64,000 nucleotides of DNA. Origin: CAZWDO01 sp964632485 [NCBI: uncultured bacterium] (GTDB lineage: Bacteria; JAGOEH01). The stretch is from NCBI GenBank assembly GCA_964632485.1, contig CAZWDO010000010.1, forward strand, positions 13,852 to 77,851, read 5' to 3'. The notes under the pieces are model-generated. The model made no database searches, had not been told where the DNA came from, and saw only the letters and a program-made list of their open reading frames with translations. Positions 20,050 through 29,291 of the stretch are shown here, piece by piece (positions within the stretch are counted from its first letter, which is position 1; each line of letters starts with the position of its first letter). The position numbers and the translations under genes are program-made.

Positions 20050-23000
20050 ATGGGTGTTATTCTTTTGAAAATACTTATTGTGGATGATGATCATGCTCAG
20101 CATGTGTGGATAAAAAATGAATTTCAGGGAATGAAATCCGAGGGAGTCGAATTTGAATTTAGCGATGCTTATAATGGCGCTGAAGCGATTGAAGTACTCA
20201 ATAGTCAAGCTGATTTCAATTTGATCACGTTGGACATCAATATGCCGGAGAGCGATGGTAAGGATTTTTTAACAAAAATTCAAAAAAACGAGGCGTGGAA
20301 AAGACTTAATGTTATTATTCTTTCTACCGAAGAAGGCAAAGACGCGTTCCCTGAGCTTGAAAAACTAGGGGCTAAAAGGTTTTATCGAAAGCCTCTGAAT
20401 CGGTCCAATGTCCATGATATTTTGAAAAATTTTCTTGGAAGTAAAGTGGAATACCCAGTATCTGAAAAACTACCAATGGAATTTGGGTTAATGATCAAGA
20501 GTTTTTTTCAAACTATCGAAATGCAGAAAAAAGATGGAAAATTCAAGGAAAAGCTAATTAAACAGTTTGAGGATTCAATTAAAAAAATTCGTGATGGATT
20601 GAATATATCAGAGCAAATTAAACTGGCAATGGAAACAATTGAAGTTGCTGATCGGGAAGAAACTGTAGTTAAAAACGAATTCAAGTCAATTATTGGGGAG
20701 TATATGGATTCTGAAACTGAAGCGGGTCAAAAAACCGAGTCGCTCATATTGAAGCAGTTGAGTCTGGTGGAAGATAAACTAAACGAAATTGACGTTCAAC
20801 TGATTCAACCTAAGAAAGATACGATCAATATCATGGCGGATTGGAATAATATTTTTCAATGGACGCATAATGTGAAAGGATTTGGTGAACCTTCCTTCTT
20901 AGGAGGGCTTTTTACCTTGGTCAATACGGAACTCACTAATCTGGCTCGCGATTGTTCCAATAGCGTCAATTCTTCCAGTCTGGATACCAAAGCGATGGAG
21001 ACACTGTTCAGTTTAGTCACTTTATTGAAACGATTGCTGCAATTACAGCCTGATTTGGATAATTTATTGCAAATCAAGAAAAAAATTGAGGAAATCACTT
21101 CGGATGAAAGGAAAAAAATAGAGCAAGCGTATGAAGAGTTAGAAAAAAAACTGAACGGGTTCGATGAGGAATTTATTAAAAATCTTAAAACAAAAGATAT
21201 TACTGAGTATGAGGCATTTAAACAGGAAATAATCTCAGCTTTGCGTTCCGGGCGTTTTGTTTTTCACTTGTCGTTAAAGTTCAATGATCAGAGCAAACGA
21301 TCAGATTTTTTGAACATTAAAAAAATTTTTGAAAGCATCCGTGAATTGAAGCGTATTCAACGCTATCAACCGCCGGTTAAAGAGTTTACTATTAAGTATT
21401 TACTTCTGTTTCCAAAAAAAGAAGGATTGGAAAAAAGAGTTAGGGAATTGGTGGAGAGTATTGAAATTAAAGATAAAATGAAAGAGTGTAGAGTGAATAT
21501 TCTTTTCAGTGATCAGATATCCGAACAAAAACCAAAAGATGAGGAACCTTCACAGAAAAAATCTCGTGGCAGTTCCCAGGGATCGATTCCGGTTCCGCTG
21601 GATGATCTGGAAAAAATTTATACCAATGTTGAAAAACTTTCGGAAGCCAAATCGGAGCTTCAACAACAATTGGACAATTCGGGTAAAGAGCATGAAATAG
21701 GATCAGGAGTAATCAAAAAATTGGGTGTGATTGCGCGTGAAATACATAAAACAGTATTGGATGTTCGCCAGGTTGATATTTTTGATATTTTTAAGCTGAT
21801 TGAGCGGCGGATCAGTCAAAACAATTCCAATCTCAGGCATGACGATTTTGAAAAAATTAAGTTTATACCTCCGAAGAATGAACATGAAGATATTCGAATT
21901 GACAAGAAAGTCATGGATGAATTAAAGGGTTGTATCAATATTTTGACAGACAACGCTTTTGCGCATGCCTTCGCTGAAATCCCTAAAGAATGTGAAATTT
22001 CTGTATGGGCAGAGGAAGATTCAAATTCCAACACGTTGCGTTTCCATTTTAAAAATAACCGTAAAGGATTAGATCGCGAAGCGATTAAAGCCCGGGCTAT
22101 TGAACGGAAAATACTTGCCCCGGGTCAGGAATATTCCGATCAGGAAATATTTTCCTGTATTTTTAATCGGGGGTTCAGTACGGCAAAAGTTTCCAACCAA
22201 TTGGCCGGTAAGGGAATTGGCATGTATACCATCAAAGAAGTGGTTACACGTAATTTTGGAATTATCCGCGTCAAATCAAAGGAACAGGAAGGTACGGAAT
22301 TCATTATGGAGTTCCCCCGCAAGCTTTCTATCAATGATGGTTTAATTTTTAAACTGGCGGGGAAAAAATATGGAATTCCCATTGAATTCGTACGCACGAT
22401 TCGATTAATGAAGGACGAACAATCTCAGCTAAAGAGTTGGGGTGGTTCTATTTTTTCATGGGAAGTTGCAACTAAGCAATTAGGCTTGAAAATGAATAAA
22501 GAACAAAAAAATCTAACTCTGCTGCCGATTGTCGATCTTCGGGAATGGCTACAGGTGGGCGATTCAACCCAATACGATAAAAGCCAATTAGCTATTATTG
22601 ATTATCGGAATAATCTGTTCGGTATTTTCATTGATGAAATATTACAGCAGGAAGAGATTGTCGTTAAGCGCATGAGCGAAAATATGTTATCAATTCAATG
22701 CCGGATAGATTCCCATACGGTTTTCCAAACCTATACTATTAGTGGGGATGGTCAAATGATCCCGCTGTTTAGCATGGATGCGCTCAGTTCATTCTTAAAC
22801 CAACAAATCCATAAGCTGGCAGTATCCAGTGATAACACCAATAGCAGTTCCGATTCTACCCAGAAGATAGTTTCCCTTATCGAAGATCGTTTTCATTTTA
22901 TTATCAATAAAGAATCTTTTGTTATAAAAATGTCGGATATCAAACGCGTTTATTATAAACAAGATGTGACCATTTATCCCGATCAGGAGCTTTCCAGAAA

Positions 23001-23898
23001 TTTTTCTTTTACAGCGGGGACAGGCTCTGTGGCCAACCAAAAGCAACAGTTTATTGTTATCGATGGCGCAGTTTATACCAATCCGCTCAAAGTGATCGAT
23101 ACAGAACGTAGTTTTGCGGTATTGGAAGTGAAGATAGATGCGACCGGAAGTATTGGTGTGATGGTGGATGAAGCAGTAGGAATGATCGACGGAGAAGAAC
23201 TGACACAGTTGACTCCGGACACTACAGAGATTGCCTACTATGACTGGAAAGATACAAATAAAGACGAAATGATTCGATTAAAGGATTTGGAGCTGGAACA
23301 ATTGCGGGAATTACCAAAAATATTCGCAAGTGATGAAAAGAATATCACCACTGAAGAAAATAATCTGGATCAATCAATTAAAAAAGATACTAATCTTGTT
23401 ATTTTCAATGTATGCGAATGGCAACTAGCAGTTTCAACCAATAATTTAGTGGAAATTAAATCCTTAAACGGAATTGAGCAATTTTTGTTGCCGGGATTTA
23501 AACCATTTGTTAAACATATTTATTATCGGGATGGCAAATTGGTGCCGTTTATCGATTTGAGCGCCATTCTCGATAAATCAAAATCTGAGACTTACGCAAT
23601 GGTTTGGAATCGAAACTTGCATTGTCTGGTGCTGAGTCTCGAATTAAATGCCGATGAGGCCGGATCCCAGAGAGAATGGATTGGTATTTTGGTCGATAAG
23701 GAACCCATTATATGCATGAATGATGACTTTCACTACAATTCGGCTGATGATTTCCCTTGTCCTTTCGACCGTATCTGGGTTGACATGTGTGGTGAAATAA
23801 CAAAAGAAATACTTATATCTGAAGAAATACCTAAATCTGATCGAATTTTTTATCAATTGAAACTGGATAAGCTGTTTAAAGAAATCATTAAACCCTAA
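20050..23898 (+). CDS. hybrid CheA: REC-Hpt-HATPase with three CheW-like domains
   Basis: 1282 residues from ATG 20050 (an in-frame GTG at 20032 would overlap the previous gene and lacks a good ribosome site). Order: N-terminal receiver (Asp62, Lys114); a helical region with a probable Hpt site WTHNVKGFGEPSFLGG (His273); a coiled-coil stretch with a CheA dimerisation-like segment (VRQVDIFDIFKLIERRI); HATPase with N-box TDNAFAHAFAE (about 635) and GKGIGMYTIKE (about 719); then CheW-like units near 762-900, 939-1080 and 1114-1270. Ordinary CheA has one such domain and no N-terminal receiver. Carrying three may explain why no separate cheW gene is present. It probably phosphorylates the lone receiver upstream and responds to the MCP 22 bases downstream. 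Confidence 0.85.
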   Translation: MGVILLKILIVDDDHAQHVWIKNEFQGMKSEGVEFEFSDAYNGAEAIEVLNSQADFNLITLDINMPESDGKDFLTKIQKNEAWKRLNVIILSTEEGKDAFPELEKLGAKRFYRKPLNRSNVHDILKNFLGSKVEYPVSEKLPMEFGLMIKSFFQTIEMQKKDGKFKEKLIKQFEDSIKKIRDGLNISEQIKLAMETIEVADREETVVKNEFKSIIGEYMDSETEAGQKTESLILKQLSLVEDKLNEIDVQLIQPKKDTINIMADWNNIFQWTHNVKGFGEPSFLGGLFTLVNTELTNLARDCSNSVNSSSLDTKAMETLFSLVTLLKRLLQLQPDLDNLLQIKKKIEEITSDERKKIEQAYEELEKKLNGFDEEFIKNLKTKDITEYEAFKQEIISALRSGRFVFHLSLKFNDQSKRSDFLNIKKIFESIRELKRIQRYQPPVKEFTIKYLLLFPKKEGLEKRVRELVESIEIKDKMKECRVNILFSDQISEQKPKDEEPSQKKSRGSSQGSIPVPLDDLEKIYTNVEKLSEAKSELQQQLDNSGKEHEIGSGVIKKLGVIAREIHKTVLDVRQVDIFDIFKLIERRISQNNSNLRHDDFEKIKFIPPKNEHEDIRIDKKVMDELKGCINILTDNAFAHAFAEIPKECEISVWAEEDSNSNTLRFHFKNNRKGLDREAIKARAIERKILAPGQEYSDQEIFSCIFNRGFSTAKVSNQLAGKGIGMYTIKEVVTRNFGIIRVKSKEQEGTEFIMEFPRKLSINDGLIFKLAGKKYGIPIEFVRTIRLMKDEQSQLKSWGGSIFSWEVATKQLGLKMNKEQKNLTLLPIVDLREWLQVGDSTQYDKSQLAIIDYRNNLFGIFIDEILQQEEIVVKRMSENMLSIQCRIDSHTVFQTYTISGDGQMIPLFSMDALSSFLNQQIHKLAVSSDNTNSSSDSTQKIVSLIEDRFHFIINKESFVIKMSDIKRVYYKQDVTIYPDQELSRNFSFTAGTGSVANQKQQFIVIDGAVYTNPLKVIDTERSFAVLEVKIDATGSIGVMVDEAVGMIDGEELTQLTPDTTEIAYYDWKDTNKDEMIRLKDLELEQLRELPKIFASDEKNITTEENNLDQSIKKDTNLVIFNVCEWQLAVSTNNLVEIKSLNGIEQFLLPGFKPFVKHIYYRDGKLVPFIDLSAILDKSKSETYAMVWNRNLHCLVLSLELNADEAGSQREWIGILVDKEPIICMNDDFHYNSADDFPCPFDRIWVDMCGEITKEILISEEIPKSDRIFYQLKLDKLFKEIIKP

Positions 23899-23920
23899 TC
23901 TGAATGAAAAGAGGAACGCT

Positions 23921-26089
23921 ATGGCAAAATCAACCATGATGGACAATGCTGTTGATTCGGTTTTCAGCAAAAGCATTATCAAACGGACGACTTATTTTTT
24001 TATTATTTGTATTACTCTGATTTTTATTACATTCAACTCAGACTATGTTACCAATCTGCTATTTTCAGAATCGGGCGGTTTTTCAGTGGATACACGCTAC
24101 ATGAAATCAGTACAAGAACTAGTTAAAGCCAGCTTTGCTCTTGAGGATTTAAATTCTCGTATCACACATTTGCTGGTAAATACAGATAAACAGCAAATGC
24201 GCAATTTTCTCATGGATGAACAACAATTGCGTACCCGCTATGTTCGCCACCTTCATAATTCTCTGGCTGCATTTAGCAGCCCGGAAAAACAAACCTTGAT
24301 CGATGAATTAAAGGATGATTTTGAAGTCATAATCAGCGCGGTTCATTTAATACAGGATTCTTCTGCAACTGATATTTCAGCTTGGACTGCCAATGTACAG
24401 GGAAAATCTGCTGGAATGAAATCTCTCATTAAACGACAAATTGATCATGAGAACCAGGAATCCATTAAATCTTTAGAGAATGCGCAAGGCATTCTGAAAC
24501 GTATGCAGAATTTAAAAGCATCCGCTCTGAACATCCTGATTTTGGTTTTTTCAGTTCTCTATTTCTTCATTTTCTGGAAACCAATGAAGCGGGAAATCGA
24601 GGAATTCAAAAATTACTGCGGACAGGTAATTCAGGCTCGGCCGGACTTGGATTTGATTCTTATGAAGTCACAAATCGAGTTTTCCGAAGATGTCGTCAAG
24701 ATTGGGCAAATATGCCAGGTTTCATACCGGGTTGTTGAACGTCTGACGAACGTCGCTAATAGTTTACGCGACTTGGTCGATACTGTGGATGGTCAGGTTG
24801 AGGACTATAAAAAGATTAACACATCTTTGAATGATGAGTTGTTTGGCAAAGATAATGAATTAAGTTCGAAACTCAATACAATTCAAACTATGACTGAAGA
24901 AATTGAAAGGTCTATTAGTGGTATTATAAAAGTAACTGGAGAATTGGAAAATGAGAATAAAAACATAAGTGATAATTCAAATAGTAACATTAAAAAATTG
25001 AAAACAATAGATGAAGATACAGCGGAACTGAAAAAGAAAATAATCGAGATTATTAATTTGCGCAAAGAATATATGGTAAATATGAAAAATGTACAAAAAA
25101 ATGATAAGGATTTGATTAAAAAAACCAATGATACTAATTTAAAAGACACCAGAGAAATAAAAGATCAAATTGTAACCATATCTGAAGCTTCAAAAAGTAT
25201 GAAAAAAAATTTTATTGAATTTAAGAAAAAAATTAGCACAATTCAGCAAGGTCTAACCAAAATTGATGAAATAAATATCAAAACGAATATTTTGGCATTG
25301 AATGCACAAGTTGAAGCTGCGAAATTGACTGGAAATAGTGAAGGATTTACAGTCATTGCCGGAGAAGTGAAGAGTTTGGCTCTTCAAACCAAAACAACGA
25401 AAGAAGAAATTTCAAAAAATATGGATGCTGTTAATAAAATGTTCGAGGATATAGAAGAGTTAGTTGAGAATACGAATAAATTGGTTCAGGGAATTAATAA
25501 GATCGCTGAAGAAAATTTTCTAGATTGTGAATATCTGAGTAAAGAAAAAGAAAAACAAGGGGAGGCTTCTGAAGGTAAAATTTCTCCAGATGCTAAAGAA
25601 ATTAGAGAACTGATAGACAAAAATCGTACACTCTTTCAAAAGTTGGATGATAGCTCTAAAGAAATAGAAAAAGCTTTGAATGCTGCTAGCGGTTTGGCCG
25701 ACAAGGTTGATACTGACACTGAGCAAGTTAACAAAACAATTGAAGAAAGCATTAAAGATAATAATAAAAAAATTGAAGAAGGTATAGGTAAAATAAAGCG
25801 TTCAATCGAGGAGCAATCAAACGCGACAAAAAAATCTGAAGAAATTATTAAAATACTTGGAGATTTCATTAAAAAAATAAATCAATTAAAAGAAGGTTAT
25901 GGTAAAAATGATATAAGCCTGCAAGATAAATTTAAAGCCGAGAAAGAACAGATTGGCTTCATTAATAATGAATTCAAAAAATTGAAACAACTATCTAAAA
26001 AAGAAAAAAAAGTGATCGAGGAAACCGAAAGTCTTAAGAAAATCATAAATTTGATTGACGATGACGAGGATGAACATGGAATCAATTGA
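23921..26089 (+). CDS. membrane methyl-accepting chemotaxis protein
   Basis: 722 residues, GAGGAA before the ATG. TM1 about 24-41, a periplasmic helical sensor to about 200, TM2 about 200-218 (ALNILILVFSVLYFFIFW), then a long coiled coil. The signalling tip is near 445-490 (INIKTNILALNAQVEAAK...GFTVIAGEVKSLALQT), close to the consensus that contacts CheA/CheW. The cytoplasmic part is extremely rich in Lys, Glu, Asn and Ile and the DNA there is strongly AT-rich. The C-terminus has no NWETF-type CheR tether. It overlaps the next gene by 14 bases, indicating translational coupling with the HEAT protein. Confidence 0.87.
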   Translation: MAKSTMMDNAVDSVFSKSIIKRTTYFFIICITLIFITFNSDYVTNLLFSESGGFSVDTRYMKSVQELVKASFALEDLNSRITHLLVNTDKQQMRNFLMDEQQLRTRYVRHLHNSLAAFSSPEKQTLIDELKDDFEVIISAVHLIQDSSATDISAWTANVQGKSAGMKSLIKRQIDHENQESIKSLENAQGILKRMQNLKASALNILILVFSVLYFFIFWKPMKREIEEFKNYCGQVIQARPDLDLILMKSQIEFSEDVVKIGQICQVSYRVVERLTNVANSLRDLVDTVDGQVEDYKKINTSLNDELFGKDNELSSKLNTIQTMTEEIERSISGIIKVTGELENENKNISDNSNSNIKKLKTIDEDTAELKKKIIEIINLRKEYMVNMKNVQKNDKDLIKKTNDTNLKDTREIKDQIVTISEASKSMKKNFIEFKKKISTIQQGLTKIDEINIKTNILALNAQVEAAKLTGNSEGFTVIAGEVKSLALQTKTTKEEISKNMDAVNKMFEDIEELVENTNKLVQGINKIAEENFLDCEYLSKEKEKQGEASEGKISPDAKEIRELIDKNRTLFQKLDDSSKEIEKALNAASGLADKVDTDTEQVNKTIEESIKDNNKKIEEGIGKIKRSIEEQSNATKKSEEIIKILGDFIKKINQLKEGYGKNDISLQDKFKAEKEQIGFINNEFKKLKQLSKKEKKVIEETESLKKIINLIDDDEDEHGIN

Positions 26090-27803
26090 ATATTTACTCC
26101 AGGAATTGTCCTCGCCTGATTGGCAGGAACGATCGCATAGCGTCGCAAAATATATTGCAGAAAGTGATCCGGCATTTAATGATTTTTTGATTGCGCATAT
26201 TCATGATCGTAATACCAATCTGCGCAATGCGGTCAAAACACTTCTCATTCACCGTAGAAACAGCGCGATTCTTTTTGATTCGTTAAAGAACCATGACGAG
26301 CATGTTCGTATTGCTGCTGTCAACGCTTTGGGCCAGATTGCAGACCCCATCTCGATACCTCCTTTGATGGAGTTGTATCATTCCGAGACAGCCATCAATG
26401 TGCGGTTATCGCTTTATGAAGCGTTCCAGCACCTGAAATCCTACGATATACAGGTTGAGCTGATACAGAAATTTTCAGATATGAACCCAATGGAAAAGCA
26501 ATCTGCTATTTACGTATTCCGGGATACAGGGCTGGTTTCCTCTGAATTACTGGCGCTGTTACATCGTCATATATTCAGAAGCGAGCTGCGAATTCCCATT
26601 CTTGAAGCATTGGAAAGACTCGGGAATAAAGATTCGTTGAAATATGTTGCTCATCATCTAAACCCGGAGTTTTCTCTTCAATTTCTCGCATCAGCACGTG
26701 CCATCGTCGCGATTGTTCAGCGATATACTGCTTCCCGGGAAGTGGCAATCCAGTCGTTAAGCGAGCTCAAGGCTGTACAAAAAGATCATATCTGTCGTAC
26801 TCTTGTCGATTTTGTCGCTAAAAACAAGAAGGATTTTTCCACAGCAATTGGATTGTTGTCTATGTTGGATGGCAATCTGATCTTTCCCTATCTATTTGAA
26901 TTGATCCCTTATGCCCGTCAGGAGGTGATCAACGCTTTGCTGCCGATTGCTCAGGTACATGCTGAAAGATTGCTGCCCTATGCCATCAATCATGAAGCCG
27001 AAGCCCGCGCGGTTTGTGGTTTTGCAATACTGGCTGCTGCCCCATTGGAATCTGCTCGGGAACTGATTCGTCTGCTGCCACTTGAACATGATCGTGAGGC
27101 TATGCGGATGAAGGTATTGGCATTGTATCAACGCCAGTCTGATGTTCTGAACATGGAGTTTCTTAGTGTAGCCATGAATCTTCTTCAAATCAGCGAGTTC
27201 AAACCTTTGTGGCATGATTTTGAGGCAATTCTCTTGAAAATTGAAGAATCGAATCTGCAATCATGGTTGAAAAATTTGCTCGTATCCTATTCTGAATTGT
27301 CAGTCTTCGCTTTGGAATTGTTGACTAAAAAAAACATTACAATTCCTTTTGACTGGATTCAATCCTATTTGACAGACAGTAAGACCGAATTGCGGCGATT
27401 GGCTGTCCTTTGTTTATCAAAGATTAGACCATCCTGCAGTCCTGATCTTTTAAACAAGATTGCTATCGATAGTAATGATGAAATACGGAAAGCCTTATCG
27501 CAGGTTTTAAAAGAAGATCGGGAATCAGGAAGTCTGGTAGTACTGGAAAAATTGATGGTTGATACAGTTCATACAGTGCGTATCGAGGCAATCCTTTCAT
27601 TGGCTGAGCGTGGTGTGGATCGGTTTGCAGAAGATTGGCTCAGGCAAATTCAAATTCCGCCTGACGAGTATAGTCATAAATTAATTCGTGCTTTGTTGAA
27701 AATAAAGAATCCATCGATTTGCTCTTCCCTGGAACTGATTGCCCAACAGATAGAAACGACTGATCCAATGGCTGCAGAAACCATCCGTGAATCTCTATCC
27801 TGA
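26076..27803 (+). CDS. HEAT-repeat protein inside the chemosensory operon
   Basis: 575 residues from ATG 26076 (GAGG about eight bases upstream); ATGs at 26061 and 26070 are possible alternatives. The sequence is built of about a dozen two-helix HEAT units, such as LKNHDEHVRIAAVNALGQIADPISIPPLMELYH and VDTVHTVRIEAILSLAERG. No catalytic motif is seen. HEAT arrays are protein-binding scaffolds. Overlap with the MCP gene and position before cheR suggest it binds the receptor array or links it to another partner; this is inferred from order only. Confidence 0.8.
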   Translation: MESIEYLLQELSSPDWQERSHSVAKYIAESDPAFNDFLIAHIHDRNTNLRNAVKTLLIHRRNSAILFDSLKNHDEHVRIAAVNALGQIADPISIPPLMELYHSETAINVRLSLYEAFQHLKSYDIQVELIQKFSDMNPMEKQSAIYVFRDTGLVSSELLALLHRHIFRSELRIPILEALERLGNKDSLKYVAHHLNPEFSLQFLASARAIVAIVQRYTASREVAIQSLSELKAVQKDHICRTLVDFVAKNKKDFSTAIGLLSMLDGNLIFPYLFELIPYARQEVINALLPIAQVHAERLLPYAINHEAEARAVCGFAILAAAPLESARELIRLLPLEHDREAMRMKVLALYQRQSDVLNMEFLSVAMNLLQISEFKPLWHDFEAILLKIEESNLQSWLKNLLVSYSELSVFALELLTKKNITIPFDWIQSYLTDSKTELRRLAVLCLSKIRPSCSPDLLNKIAIDSNDEIRKALSQVLKEDRESGSLVVLEKLMVDTVHTVRIEAILSLAERGVDRFAEDWLRQIQIPPDEYSHKLIRALLKIKNPSICSSLELIAQQIETTDPMAAETIRESLS

Positions 27804-27823
27804 TTTAGAAAGTACAGAATATT

Positions 27824-28657
27824 TTGACCGAACATCAATTTGAACTTTTTAGCAGTCTTGTGAAACGCCGTTTGGGGTTGCAATTTCCCAGCTCTTCTTA
27901 TTTGACTTCTTTATTAAATTTTCGGTCTGCAAGTCTCATATCGGAATTGGATGCTCATTTCGATTCCATTATGATGGATCTCAAACTCTATCCATTGACA
28001 TCAGATGTCTGGCAATCGTTCATCCAGGCGTTGTGCAACCCGGAAACCTACTTTTTCAGAGAAATGGCACAGATTAAGAGACTGGCAGAACTACTCATTA
28101 AGGAAAGAAAACGACGTCTGCGTATCTGGTCAGTTCCATCGTCCGGAGGCGAAGAACTCTTTTCGATCATAATGGTGCTTGATGCGATTGGTATCACTGA
28201 AATTGATGGATTTGGGTCCGAAATTCGTCTGGACCTGGTTGGTAAGGCAAAGCGGGGAAGCTATGACAACCAGTCATTCTTCGATCCGCCGCCCAGCGAA
28301 TATCATCGGTATTTTTCCGGCGAGAATCTTGCCGCAATCAGTCGTGTTAGCTTTAAAACACAAACTGTAAGCATTGCGCCATCGCTCATATCTCGGATTC
28401 AATTCCAATTTGGTAATATTCTTGATCCAATCACATACCCATGGGGGAATTTTGATGTAATTTTCTGCCGTAATTTGCTGATCTATTTCGAGTCGGATGC
28501 GAACCGTCGTATCATAGCAGCTCTTTGGGATAAGTTATCTCCCGGAGGTTATTTGTGCCTTGGCAACAGCGATTTCATCTATGAATTCTTTTCCATCATG
28601 GACAACCTGGAGGATACCATCGGCCACAACATCTATCGCAAGCGCAACGGATCATGA
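27824..28657 (+). CDS. cheR: CheR-type chemoreceptor methyltransferase
   Basis: 277 residues beginning at TTG 27824; no strong ribosome site is visible. The N-terminal helical CheR domain leads to NPETYFFRE, matching the NETxFFR motif. The SAM-binding segment reads IWSVPSSGGEELFSI in place of the usual AGCSTGEEPYS, and the downstream motif FDVIFCRNLLIYF is standard. It methylates glutamates on the receptor, using S-adenosylmethionine. It ends in an ATGA overlap with cheB, giving a receptor-adaptation pair. Confidence 0.9.
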   Translation: MTEHQFELFSSLVKRRLGLQFPSSSYLTSLLNFRSASLISELDAHFDSIMMDLKLYPLTSDVWQSFIQALCNPETYFFREMAQIKRLAELLIKERKRRLRIWSVPSSGGEELFSIIMVLDAIGITEIDGFGSEIRLDLVGKAKRGSYDNQSFFDPPPSEYHRYFSGENLAAISRVSFKTQTVSIAPSLISRIQFQFGNILDPITYPWGNFDVIFCRNLLIYFESDANRRIIAALWDKLSPGGYLCLGNSDFIYEFFSIMDNLEDTIGHNIYRKRNGS

Positions 28658-29238
28658 CGAAACGCCGCATCGAATGCGTGGTCATCGGCTCGTCAGCCGG
28701 CGGCGATTCGGCGCTCTATGCCATCCTGCCGGATCTGCCCGCCGATCTGTCGGTTCCGATTATCATCGCCCAGCATAATCTGGACAATACGCTTTTTGCC
28801 CGGCTGTTGCGCTCCAAAACAAGTTTCCCCGTCGAGATGGCCGCGGAGGGGCGCATTGTGGAAGTGGGATGCCCGCATGTCTATGTCGTGGGCTCGGATT
28901 GCCGCACGCGGTTGTCCGGCCGCCCGGGCAGCCAAGTGATCTTTGTCACCGACCCGGTTCCCGACAAAAAAATGGTGTTGCCCAATATCGACGAAGTCAT
29001 GCGTTCCGCCGCCGCGTCGTTTGGGCCAGCATTGCTGGGAGTCGTGCTGACCGGCATGGAAGATGATGGCGCTCAGGGGATAAGGGCTATTCATTTTGCC
29101 GTCGGGTTGACGATGGTGCAGGATCCAGCAGATGCGGAATTCAAGGGCATGCCCAGCGCTGCCCTGCGGACCGGAGTGATTGATTTTGTGGTTCCCCTTT
29201 CGCGTATCGCTGCAACAATCAACCGACTGACAATTTAG
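28654..29238 (+). CDS. cheB: CheB-type methylesterase lacking a receiver domain
   Basis: 194 residues corresponding only to the catalytic domain. The triad is visible: Ser14 in GSSAGG, His41 in AQHN and Asp138 in LTGMEDDGAQG. Classical CheB has an N-terminal receiver that controls activity; its absence means adaptation here is not directly gated by CheA phosphorylation, unless via the lone receiver. The ATG overlaps the cheR stop. Base composition changes sharply to GC-rich here compared with the AT-rich MCP gene 3 kb upstream. Confidence 0.9.
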   Translation: MTKRRIECVVIGSSAGGDSALYAILPDLPADLSVPIIIAQHNLDNTLFARLLRSKTSFPVEMAAEGRIVEVGCPHVYVVGSDCRTRLSGRPGSQVIFVTDPVPDKKMVLPNIDEVMRSAAASFGPALLGVVLTGMEDDGAQGIRAIHFAVGLTMVQDPADAEFKGMPSAALRTGVIDFVVPLSRIAATINRLTI

Positions 29239-29291
29239 TTCATTAATGTCTATAAATAGCAAGTTTATACAAAAAAAAAGGAGTCCGAATT

